Source: CAYFZO01 sp965223735
Lineage (GTDB): Bacteria > Pseudomonadota > Gammaproteobacteria > Poriferisulfidales > Oxydemutatoraceae
DNA length: 64,000 nt
Direction of reading: 5' to 3'
Assembly (NCBI GenBank): GCA_965223735.1
Contig: OZ245010.1
Location: forward strand, 1,782,439-1,846,438
Part shown: positions 62,301 through 64,000 of the stretch, piece after piece
How the letters are laid out: every line of letters starts with the position of its first letter
How positions within the stretch are numbered: the stretch's first letter is position 1
Program-made: the position numbers and the translations under genes
The notes under the pieces: model-generated
What the model saw: only the letters and a program-made list of their open reading frames with translations
What the model was told of the DNA's origin: nothing
Databases searched by the model: none

Positions 62301-64000
62301 ATACGGACGACGGAGTTGAGCGTGCTGTCGGGTGAGACGATGGTGACGGTGGAGCCGGTGGAGCCGGTGGAGCCGGTGGATGTGACGGTGGAGTTGGCGG
62401 CGGGATCATTGCAGTTGATGCGTGGCGCGGTGGCGACGGTGGATGTGGCATTGAGTTCGACGTTGCTGGAGGGTCGCAGTGCGACGCTGGCGTTGAGCGT
62501 GGCTCAGGGCGACGGCGACGGTCTGATGTTGCCTGAGCCGCGGGCGGTGATGTCGGCCGACGGGGAGTTGGTGGTGCTGGAGTTGAGCGCGGGTCGTTCG
62601 GCGCCGCTGGGCGTGACGATGTTGAGGTTGACGGTGTCGGGCGACGGCATGGCAGGCGAGAGGGTGTTGCTGGCGGTGGAGGTGATGCCGGTGGAGGTGT
62701 CGCTGATGCTGTCCGTGGATAAGGCCACGCTGAAAGCGGACGAGACGGCGGTTGTCGAGGTGAGCCTGAGCGGGGCGCTGGCGGGCGATGAGGAGGTGTC
62801 GGTGTCGGTGTCGGTGACGAGCGGGGATCCGGATGTATTGTCGATCAGGTTGCCGGAGATAACGGTGTTGGACAGCGGGAAGTCAACGCTGGCGGTGACG
62901 GTGGTGGCGCGCGAGGTGTCGGCGCCGACGCCGGTCACGTTGACGGCGGAGGCGATACGGACGACGGAGTTGAGCGTGCTGTCGGGTGAGACGATGGTGA
63001 CGGTGGAGCCGGTGGAGCCGGTGGAGCCGGTGGAGCCGGTGGATGTGACGGTGGAGTTGGCGGCGGGATCATTGCAGTTGATGCGTGGCGCGGTGGCGAC
63101 GGTGGATGTGGCATTGAGTTCGACGTTGCTGGAGGGTCGCAGTGCGACGCTGGCGTTGAGCGTGGCTCAGGGCGACGGCGACGGTCTGATGTTGCCTGAG
63201 CCGCGGGCGGTGATGTCGGCCGACGGGGAGTTGGTGGTGCTGGAGTTGAGCGCGGGTCGTTCGGCGCCGCTGGGCGTGACGATGTTGAGGTTGACGGTGT
63301 CGGGCGACGGCATGGCAGGCGAGAGGGTGTTGCTGGCGGTGGAGGTGATGCCGGTGGAGGTGTCGCTGATGCTGTCCGTGGATAAGGCCACGCTGAAAGC
63401 GGACGAGACGGCGGTTGTCGAGGTGAGCCTGAGCGGGGCGCTGGCGGGCGATGAGGAGGTGTCGGTGTCGGTGTCGGTGACGAGCGGGGATCCGGATGTA
63501 TTGTCGATCAGGTTGCCGGAGATAACGGTGTTGGACAGCGGGAAGTCAACGCTGGCGGTGACGGTGGTGGCGCGCGAGGTGTCGGCGCCGACGCCGGTCA
63601 CGTTGACGGCGGAGGCGACACGGACGACGGAATTGAGCGTGCTGCCGGGTGAGACGATGGTGACGGCGGAGCCGAAGGACGCGACGGTCGAGTTGGTGGT
63701 GGAATCGTTGCAGTTGAGGCGGAATGCTTCGACACAGGTGGTCGTGGAATTGAGTTCGGCGTTGCTGGAGGGTCGCAGCGCGATGTTGACGTTGAGCGTG
63801 GATCAGGGCGACGGCGACGGTCTGATGTTGCCTGGGTCGCGGTTGTTGACGTCGGCTGACGGGATGTCGGTGGCGCTGGCGTTGAGTGCGACACGTGCGG
63901 CGATGCTTGGTGTGACGACGTTGAGGTTGACGGTGTCGGGCGACGGCATGGCAGGCGAGAGGGTGTTGCTGGCGGTGGAGGTGATGCCGGTGGAGGTGTC
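38388..64000 (+). CDS. Giant secreted surface protein with Calx-beta, SwmB, cadherin-like and tandem Ig-like repeats (runs off the window)
   Basis: The plus-strand frame from ATG 38388 stays open to the window end, 8,537 codons without a stop in the parts I translated; the repeat phase agrees with the start frame throughout. The N-terminus has a signal peptide (PAFAGFIFFVVVVLPGFAGSVQA, cleavage near residue 42). Order: unique region to 38890; two Calx-beta-like domains to 39630; an Ig-like domain to 40010; SwmB-type domains (40010-40310, 41045-41340) with diverged copies between; eleven Calx-beta domains, most closing in DDDDP, to 45080; a cadherin-like domain to 45395; one more Calx-beta; then tandem units of about 213 residues from 45726 onward. 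Calx-beta and cadherin domains bind calcium and suit adhesion. The C-terminal anchor or secretion signal is outside the window. There is no good ribosome site; an in-frame TAG at 38334 limits any upstream start. Confidence 0.88.
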   Translation, partial: MTQYQCHSVSSCLSGQVWRPAFAGFIFFVVVVLPGFAGSVQAQDRGYSEHEIWSAILTVSEANLAGTLGYGMTLGGALSTPVFSYKGIDYTIEQIHIAFRDIVILLDEKSTQSNPIGNRHGLILYAGAVRVPLEDARLDAGRILTWTYEGDWNWNAGEMIPLRLAELVPIVTISPDADEVPEGGNVTFTLTRTGEASAELKVNVLVSATGDVVSGATPTVVTFAVDSATARLTVATDDDDNYEEHADVIATVKPGERYVVRSAATSSATVTVRDNDLPAMTIGLVADTFSISEGVRQVLVEVFARTDEHQMPHGEGVLEVSLATTPAGTATENSDYISKLERFRFQLSDFISVTRGSQLVYSPERQHFLIVPIVHDELEEADETFHVTLQASNLPSAVKLDLVNAVVLIIDDDDDTVPPMVQGVMVTSDAGTDETYGTGDKIEVTVTFSEPVRVVGTPQISLKVGGTTRMADYSGAGSLSSTQVFSYVVAVGDNDADGIGIIANGLSLNDGRIVDRVGIGIDARGLRYAGRGPLGGHKVDAMPMLLSAEVTDITLKLIYSEEMDEGSRPPVSAFTVTVAGSEFAVDNVAVSGEVVTLTLASAATSSETVMVTYRVPVANPLQDVAGNPAEPLTDQEVTNHTERAKVSLFARFLNLGEISLGSPELIVSCRELQLLVLFDKSVYGFEHSDVAVENGVPVGVELGERPPRMTLYYIYIRATGDNGDTLKVSVPADVVEGGNYASNDERFPARSVLGDFTQVGTGFWEGTIRCRELTVMTSGPSGPVVNGTFSLQFVFSGEILYQGSRESILHPFTREDYFYATDISVTNGQALRLREISGGNTYEATIEPISNFEGTLYVHLPENAFQTEDGNGNPPVDYQIQVDTRPPRLVETTVFRDRLQLSYDEMLLGQPPSRDAFTVTVVSDKRAVTDIEVSGSEVTLTLAEPVLMGQAVTLGYEPSENDRKISDIAGNTAETFTNRDVKNHTGPIVISIAAPVTPVSESLGEVTFTLTREGVTTVALTVNVSVSATGDVVSGELPTMATFGMGDLMASFSLLIENDAADELDGTVTATVLRGSDYVVGDASSAMVVVLDDDDPVVMIEADGERVTEGGDAVFTLTRVGLTDAALTVNVSVSATGDVVSGELPTTAAFGVDDATVTLSVGTDSDETDEADGTVTVMVLAGDGYAVGDASMATVAVLDDDDPVVTVETVAVAAVSEGTTVVFTLTRMRLTDAELTVNVSVGVTGDVVSGELPTMVTFEAGDATVTLSVETDGDETDEADGTVTAMVLAGDGYAVGDASMATVAVLDDDDPVVMIEADGERVTEGGDAVFTLTRVGVTDAALTVNVSVGATGDVIRGATPTMAVFAADSETTRLTVATEDDDDWEEHANVTVAVQGSAGYIVSATTGSATVDVLDDDVPEIVVGLASTRIRIDEGDADSVVGVEVIAMTRRGEMPHRDGELVVSLSTMDGGALSGEDYVAVSTTGVFSLSEFTGATVNGGRVYQAPPLTFLIQVIGDELDERDEVFAVALARTIGLLSVVELRDAAGVVTIADDDDPVVTVETVAVAAVSEGTTVVFTLTRMRLTDAELTVNVSVSATGDVVSGELPTMVTFEAGDATVTLSVETDGDETDEADGTVTAMVLAGDGYAVGDASMATVVVLDDDDPVVMIEADGERVTEGGDAVFTLTRVGVTDAALTVNVSVGATGDVIRGATPTMAVFAADSGTTRLTVATDSDETDEADGTVTVMVLAGDGYAVGDASMATVAVLDDDDPVVMIEADGERVTEGGDAVFTLTRVGVTDAALTVNVSVGATGDVIRGATPMMAVFAADSGTTRLTVATDSDETDEADGTVTVMVLAGDGYAVGDASMATVAVLDDDDPVVTVETVAVAAVSEGTTVVFTLTRMRLTDAELTVNVSVGVTGDVVSGELPTMVTFEAGDATVTLSVETDGDETDEADGTVTAMVLAGDGYAVGDASMATVAVLDDDDPVVMIEADGERVTEGGDAVFTLTRVGVTNAALTVNVSVGATGDVIRGATPMMAVFAADSGTTRLTVATDDDDNWEEHANVTVEVQGSAGYIVSATTGSATVDVLDDDVPEIVVGLASTRIRVDEGDADSVVGVEVIAMTRRGEMPHCDDELVVSLSTMDGEALSGEDYVAVSTTGVFSLSGFTGATVNGVRVYRAPPLTFPIQVIGDELDERDEAFAVALARTIGLLSVVELRDAAGVVTIADDDATPDITSPGVIPARENSTAVITILTAMDEDHPASDLVWSIIGGADTEVFTLTGDGRLSFKSAQDYEALGGTGGDGTYEVTVEVTDGANSAMAAITVELQDVDEVSPAVVTVEVVGGTVTEGEDAVFKLTRTGSVAVQLKVSVQVEQVGAVIRGAFPTMGTFSTGLSVLELDVATEDDELGEADGAVTVTVQSGEGYAVGATPTATVAVLDDDDPVVELAAGSLQLMRGAVATVDVALSSTLLEGRSATLALSVAQGDGDGLMLPEPRAVMSADGELVVLELSAGRSAPLGVTMLRLTVSGDGMAGERVLLAVEVMPVEVSLMLSVDKATLKADETAVVEVSLSGALAGDEEVSVSVTSGDPDVLSIRLPEITVLDSGKSTLAVTVVAREVSAPTPVTLTAEAIRTTELSVLSGETMVTVEPVEPVEPVDVTVELAAGSLQLMRGAVATVDVALSSTLLEGRSATLALSVAQGDGDGLMLPEPRAVMSADGELVVLELSAGRSAPLGVTMLRLTVSGDGMAGERVLLAVEVMPVEVSLMLSVDKATLKADETAVVEVSLSGALAGDEEVSVSVSVTSGDPDVLSIRLPEITVLDSGKSTLAVTVVAREVSAPTPVTLTAEAIRTTELSVLSGETMVTVEPVDVTVELAAGSLQLMRGAVATVDVALSSTLLEGRSATLALSVDQGDGDGLMLPEPRAVMSADGELVVLELSAGRSAPLGVTMLRLTVSGDGMAGERVLLAVEVMPVEVSLMLSVDKATLKADETAVVEVSLSGALAGDEEVSVSVSVSVTSGDPDVLSIRLPEITVLDSGKSTLAVTVVAREVSAPTPVTLTAEAIRTTELSVLSGETMVTVEPVDVTVELAAGSLQLMRGAVATVDVALSSTLLEGRSATLALSVAQGDGDGLMLPEPRAVMSADGELVVLALSAGRSAPLGVTMLRLTVSGDGMAGERVLLAVEVMPVEVSLMLSVDKATLKADETAVVEVSLSGALAGDEEVSVSVSVSVTSGDPDVLSIRLPEITVLDSGKSTLAVTVVAREVSAPTPVTLTAEAIRTTELSVLSGETMVTVEPVEPVDVTVDVTVELAAGSLQLMRGAVATVDVALSSTLLEGRSATLALSVAQGDGDGLMLPEPRAVMSADGELVVLELSAGRSAPLGVTMLRLTVSGDGMAGERVLLAVEVMPVEVSLMLSVDKATLKADETAVVEVSLSGALAGDEEVSVSVTSGDPDVLSIRLPEITVLDSGKSTLAVTVVAREVSAPTPVTLTAEAIRTTELSVLSGETMVTVEPVDVTVELAAGSLQLMRGAVATVDVALSSTLLEGRSATLALSVAQGDGDGLMLPEPRVLVPADGMSVALALSAPRAAMLGVTTLRLTVSGDGIAGERALLAVEVIPFEVSLRLPEVALREGETKVVLVSLSDALVGEESVSVSVSVTSGDPDVLSIELPEITVLDSGKSTLEVTVVAREVSVPERVMLRAEATKTTELSVSGGETVVTVEPGDVTATLTTESLQLRRGASTQVVVELSPVLLGGSGTTLMLSVVEGGEGLSGLLVGQELTSDETLVELALSADCSAPLGVSTLRLTVVSEGVETEEVLLTVEVIPFEVSLVLSVDKDTLKADETAVVEVSLSGALAGEESVSVSVTSGDPDVLSIELPEITVLDSEKSTLAVTVVAREVSAPTPVTLTAEAIRTTELSVLSGETMVTVEPVEPVDVTVELAAGSLQLMRGAEATVDVALSSTLTAGRSATLALEGDGDGLMLPEPRAVMSADGELVVLELSAGRSAPLGVTTLRLTVSGDGMAGERVLLAVEVIPVEVSLVLSVDKVTLKADETAVVEVSLSDALVGEESVSVSVTSGDPDVLSIELPEITVLDSGKSTLEVTVAAREVASSVPVTLTGQATKTTELSVLGGETVVTVEPVEPVDVTATLETTESLQLMRGAVEPVDVALSSTLTAGRSATLALEAAEGDGEGLMLPSRAVTSADGTRVEFALSADRSAALGVTTLRLTVSGDGIAGDRVLLAVEVIPVEVSLVLSVDKDTLKAEETAVVEVSLSDALVGEESVSVSVTSGDPDVLSIELPEITVLDSGKSTLEVTVAAREVASSVPVTLMGQATKTTELSVSGGETVVTVEPGDVTATLTTESLQLRRGASTQVVVELSPVLLGGSGTTLMLSVVEGGEGLSGLLVGQELTSDETLVELALSADCSAPLGVSTLRLTVVSEGVETEEVLLTVEVIPFEVSLVLSVDKDTLKADETAVVEVSLSGALAGEESVSVSVTSGDPDVLSIELPEITVLDSEKSTLAVTVVAREVSAPTPVTLTAEAIRTTELSVLSGETMVTVEPVEPVEPVDVTVELAAGSLQLMRGAEATVDVALSSTLLEGRSATLALSVAQGDGDGLMLPEPRAVMSADGELVVLELSAGRSAPLGVTTLRLTVSGDGMAGDRVLLAVEVIPVEVSLVLSVDKVTLKADETAVVEVSLSGALAGDEEVSVSVSVTSGDPDVLSIELPEITVLDSGKSTLAVTVVAREVASSVPVTLTGQATKTTELSVLGGETVVTVEPVEPVAVTVELAAGSLQLMRGAEATVDVALSSTLTAGRSGTLALSVAEGDGEELGLVLPSQAVIPVDGELVALALSAGRSAPLGVTTLRLTVSGDGMAGDRVLLAVEVIPVEVSLVLSVDKDTLKADETAVVEVSLSGALAGDEEVSVSVTSGDPDVLSIELPEIMVLDSGKSTLEVTVVAREVASSVPVTLTGQATKTTELSVLGGETVVTVEPVEPVAVTVELAAGSLQLMRGAEATVDVALSSTLTAGRSATLALSVAEGDGEELGLVLPSQAVIPVDGELVALALSVGRSAPLGVTTLRLTVSGDGIAGDRVLLAVEVIPVEVSLVLSVDKVTLKADETAVVEVSLSGALAGDEEVSVSVTSGDPDVLSIELPEITVLDSGKSTLEVTVAAREVASSVPVTLTGQATKTTELSVLGGETVVTVEPVDVTVELAAGSLQLMRGAEATVDVALSSTLLEGRSATLALSVAQGDGDGLMLPEPRAVMSADGELVVLELSAGRSAPLGVTMLRLTVSGDGMAGERVLLAVEVMPVEVSLMLSVDKATLKADETAVVEVSLSGALAGDEEVSVSVSVTSGDPDVLSIRLPEITVLDSGKSTLAVTVVAREVSAPTPVTLTAEAIRTTELSVLSGETMVTVEPVEPVEPVDVTVELAAGSLQLMRGAVATVDVALSSTLLEGRSATLALSVAQGDGDGLMLPEPRAVMSADGELVVLELSAGRSAPLGVTMLRLTVSGDGMAGERVLLAVEVIPVEVSLMLSVDKATLKADETAVVEVSLSGALAGDEEVSVSVTSGDPDVLSIRLPEITVLDSGKSTLAVTVVAREVSAPTPVTLTAEAIRTTELSVLSGETMVTVEPVEPVDVTVDVTVELAAGSLQLMRGAVATVDVALSSTLLEGRSATLALSVAQGDGDGLMLPEPRAVMSADGELVVLELSAGRSAPLGVTMLRLTVSGDGMAGERVLLAVEVMPVEVSLMLSVDKATLKADETAVVEVSLSGALAGDEEVSVSVSVTSGDPDVLSIRLPEITVLDSGKSTLAVTVVAREVSAPTPVTLTAEAIRTTELSVLSGETMVTVEPVEPVEPVDVTVELAAGSLQLMRGAVATVDVALSSTLLEGRSATLALSVAQGDGDGLMLPEPRAVMSADGELVVLELSAGRSAPLGVTMLRLTVSGDGMAGERVLLAVEVMPVEVSLMLSVDKATLKADETAVVEVSLSGALAGDEEVSVSVSVTSGDPDVLSIRLPEITVLDSGKSTLAVTVVAREVSAPTPVTLTAEAIRTTELSVLSGETMVTVEPVEPVEPVEPVDVTVELAAGSLQLMRGAVATVDVALSSTLLEGRSATLALSVAQGDGDGLMLPEPRAVMSADGELVVLELSAGRSAPLGVTMLRLTVSGDGMAGERVLLAVEVMPVEVSLMLSVDKATLKADETAVVEVSLSGALAGDEEVSVSVSVTSGDPDVLSIRLPEITVLDSGKSTLAVTVVAREVSAPTPVTLTAEAIRTTELSVLSGETMVTVEPVEPVDVTVELAAGSLQLMRGAVATVDVALSSTLLEGRSATLALSVAQGDGDGLMLPEPRAVMSADGELVVLELSAGRSAPLGVTMLRLTVSGDGMAGERVLLAVEVIPVEVSLMLSVDKATLKADETAVVEVSLSGALAGDEEVSVSVSVTSGDPDVLSIRLPEITVLDSGKSTLAVTVVAREVSAPTPVTLTAEAIRTTELSVLSGETMVTVEPVEPVEPVDVTVELAAGSLQLMRGAVATVDVALSSTLLEGRSATLALSVAQGDGDGLMLPEPRAVMSADGELVVLELSAGRSAPLGVTMLRLTVSGDGMAGERVLLAVEVMPVEVSLMLSVDKATLKADETAVVEVSLSGALAGDEEVSVSVTSGDPDVLSIRLPEITVLDSGKSTLAVTVVAREVSAPTPVTLTAEAIRTTELSVLSGETMVTVEPVEPVEPVDVTVELAAGSLQLRRGAEATVDVALSSTLTAGRSATLTLQGDGDGLMLPEPRAVMSADGMSVALALSAPRAAMLGVTTLRLTVFGDGIAGERALLAVEVIPFEVSLRLPEVALREGETKVVLVSLSDALVGEESVSVSVSVTSGDPDVLSIELPEITVLDSGKSTLEVTVVAREVSVPERVMLRAEATKTTELSVLPGEATATVEPVEPVDVTVELAAGSLQLMRGAEATVDVALSSTLTAGRSATLTLQGDGDGLMLPEPRVLVPADGMSVALALSAPRAAMLGVTTLRLTVSGDGIAGERALLAVEVIPFEVSLRLPEVALREGETKVVLVSLSDALVGEESVSVSVTSGDPDVLSIELPEITVLDSGKSTLEVTVVAREVSVPERVMLRAEATKTTELSVLPGEATATVEPVEPVEPVDVTVELAAGSLQLRRGAEATVDVALSSTLTAGRSATLTLQGDGDGLMLPEPRAVMSADGMSVALALSAPRAAMLGVTTLRLTVFGDGIAGERALLAVEVIPFEVSLRLPEVALREGETKVVLVSLSDALVGEESVSVSVTSGDPDVLSIELPEITVLDSGKSTLEVTVVAREVSVPERVMLRAEATKTTELSVLPGEATATVEPVEPVDVTVELAAGSLQLRRDTMATVDVALSSTLTAGRSATLTLQGDGDGLMLPEPRVLVPADGMSVALALSAPRAAMLGVTTLRLTVSGDGIAGERALLAVEVIPFEVSLRLPEVALREGETKVVLVSLSDALVGEESVSVSVTSGDPDVLSIELPEITVLDSGKSTLEVTVVAREVSVPERVMLRAEATKTTELSVLPGEATATVGPSVEVISAVSGTLQLMRGASTQVVVELSSALLGGGGTTLTLSVVEGGEGLSGLPVEQELASGETRVELALSANRSAPLGVSTLRLTVESEGVETEEVSLTVEVIPFEVSLVLSADREALKPDETAVVTVSLSARLIDGESVLVTVSSGDSNALSVEVPASSVLSSATSTVEVTVRGLDVSTPTPVTLTAEATRTTELSVLPGETMVTAEPKDATVELVVESLQLRRNASTQVVVELSSALLEGRSAMLTLSVDQGDGDGLMLPGSRLLTSADGMSVALALSATRAAMLGVTTLRLTVSGDGMAGERVLLAVEVMPVEVSLMLSVDKATLKADETAVVEVSLSGALAGDEEVSVSVSVTSGDPDVLSIRLPEITVLDSGKSTLAVTVVAREVSAPTPVTLTAEAIRTTELSVLSGETMVTVEPVEPVEPVDVTVELAAGSLQLMRGAVATVDVALSSTLLEGRSATLALSVAQGDGDGLMLPEPRAVMSADGELVVLELSAGRSAPLGVTMLRLTVSGDGMAGERVLLAVEVMPVEVSLMLSVDKATLKADETAVVEVSLSGALAGDEEVSVSVSVTSGDPDVLSIRLPEITVLDSGKSTLAVTVVAREVSAPTPVTLTAEAIRTTELSVLSGETMVTVEPVEPVEPVEPVDVTVELAAGSLQLMRGAVATVDVALSSTLLEGRSATLALSVAQGDGDGLMLPEPRAVMSADGELVVLELSAGRSAPLGVTMLRLTVSGDGMAGERVLLAVEVMPVEVSLMLSVDKATLKADETAVVEVSLSGALAGDEEVSVSVSVTSGDPDVLSIRLPEITVLDSGKSTLAVTVVAREVSAPTPVTLTAEATRTTELSVLPGETMVTAEPKDATVELVVESLQLRRNASTQVVVELSSALLEGRSAMLTLSVDQGDGDGLMLPGSRLLTSADGMSVALALSATRAAMLGVTTLRLTVSGDGMAGERVLLAVEVMPVEV
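41997..45080 (+). repeat. Three-domain Calx-beta block duplicated at a 2,028-bp period
   Basis: The block of three domains beginning VVTVETVAVAAV, VVMIEADGERV and EIVVGLASTRI occupies 41997-43052 and recurs at 44025-45080. Corresponding points (for example GCCGATGACGACG at 43041 and 45069) are exactly 2,028 bases apart. Further single copies of the first two domain types lie between. Confidence 0.85.
45726..64000 (+). repeat. Tandem array of 28 complete and one partial Ig-like units inside the giant gene
   Basis: Units begin at the codons for VELAAGSLQL or a variant: 45726, 46374, 47010, 47652, 48315, 48945, 49575, 50211, 50841, 51471, 52116, 52761, 53403, 54036, 54690, 55341, 55995, 56658, 57303, 57957, 58605, 59235, 59868, 60492, about 61101, 61734, 62388, 63051 and 63687. 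Unit lengths are 609-663 bases, always multiples of three. Each unit has two beta-rich halves, joined at about VEVSLMLSVDK, and ends in a linker of one to four Glu-Pro-Val triplets. Variation in length comes from that 9-base linker repeat, a GTGTCG hexamer run (VSVSV) and a few codon deletions. Units 1-6 and 14-20 are almost identical, while others are mosaics of a few sequence types. Confidence 0.93.
61734..64000 (+). repeat. Higher-order repeat: three-unit block starting again after 1,953 bp
   Basis: The distinctive unit starting VELVVESLQLRRNAS at 61734 recurs at 63687 and appears identical to the window end. The block spans units 26-28. An earlier pair of this kind, the variant starting ATLTTESLQLRRGAS at 49575 and 51471, is 1,896 bases apart. 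Confidence 0.85.

Noticed and set aside
45842..63601. About twenty near-identical minus-strand ORFs of 142-146 codons (start MTGVGADTSR), plus longer Thr/Ser/Pro-rich ones
   Set aside because: They repeat only because the plus-strand array repeats. They have no ribosome sites, signal peptides or independent conservation signal, and the plus frame is continuous through them.

Overview
The window reads as a chromosomal segment of a Gram-negative, GC-rich bacterium, most likely a proteobacterium (outer-membrane TorF-type porin, Sec and Tat signal peptides, SoxBDAG sarcosine oxidase, a tRNA with an encoded CCA end). Gene content points to growth on methylated amines, and the giant Calx-beta/SwmB/Ig-like protein at the right end suggests an attached or host-associated life. 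That lifestyle and any finer taxonomy are inference.

Left part (1-22.4 kb): a methylamine and one-carbon island. On the minus strand lie trimethylamine dehydrogenase (tmd, with the TMA aromatic bowl and Cys-FMN residues intact), followed through a terminator-like hairpin by a heme/Fe-S membrane oxidoreductase cut by the window edge, and upstream a GcvT-like THF methyltransferase. Divergent from these is a five-gene branched-chain-type ABC transporter (livK, hairpin, livH-M-G-F), then a TPR protein and a TorF-family porin with its own terminator. Facing it is a minus-strand operon fhs-soxB-soxD-soxA-soxG. It is broken between soxD and soxA by an array of five extra copies of the soxD/soxA junction. 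A DMT exporter and a class I amidotransferase/GlnT (GmaS-like) pair complete the set. The likely route is porin to ABC importer to TMADH; folate enzymes take the C1 units, SoxBDAG oxidises sarcosine, and GlnT may glutamylate methylamine.

Middle (22.9-37 kb): a tightly overlapping four-gene minus-strand operon encodes a MotA/TolQ/ExbB-like channel, two different single-helix ExbD/MotB-like proteins, and a membrane-anchored protein with two catalytically dead FGE/SUMF1 folds. I regard it as an undescribed ion-driven envelope motor candidate. Then come msrA, a secreted dienelactone hydrolase, oligopeptidase B, thpR, tRNA-Ala(CGC), a DPM1/GtrA-type glycosyltransferase, a 193-bp tandem duplication and a TMTC-like TPR membrane glycosyltransferase.

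Right part (37.2-64 kb): remnants of a Calx-beta/cadherin coding region, a near-consensus promoter, and one plus-strand reading frame that stays open from 38388 to the window end (over 8,500 codons). It has a signal peptide, about 14 Calx-beta-like domains, SwmB and cadherin-like domains, and then 28 complete plus one partial tandem units of about 213 residues. All indels in the array keep the frame. The many minus-strand ORFs over this region are compositional shadows.
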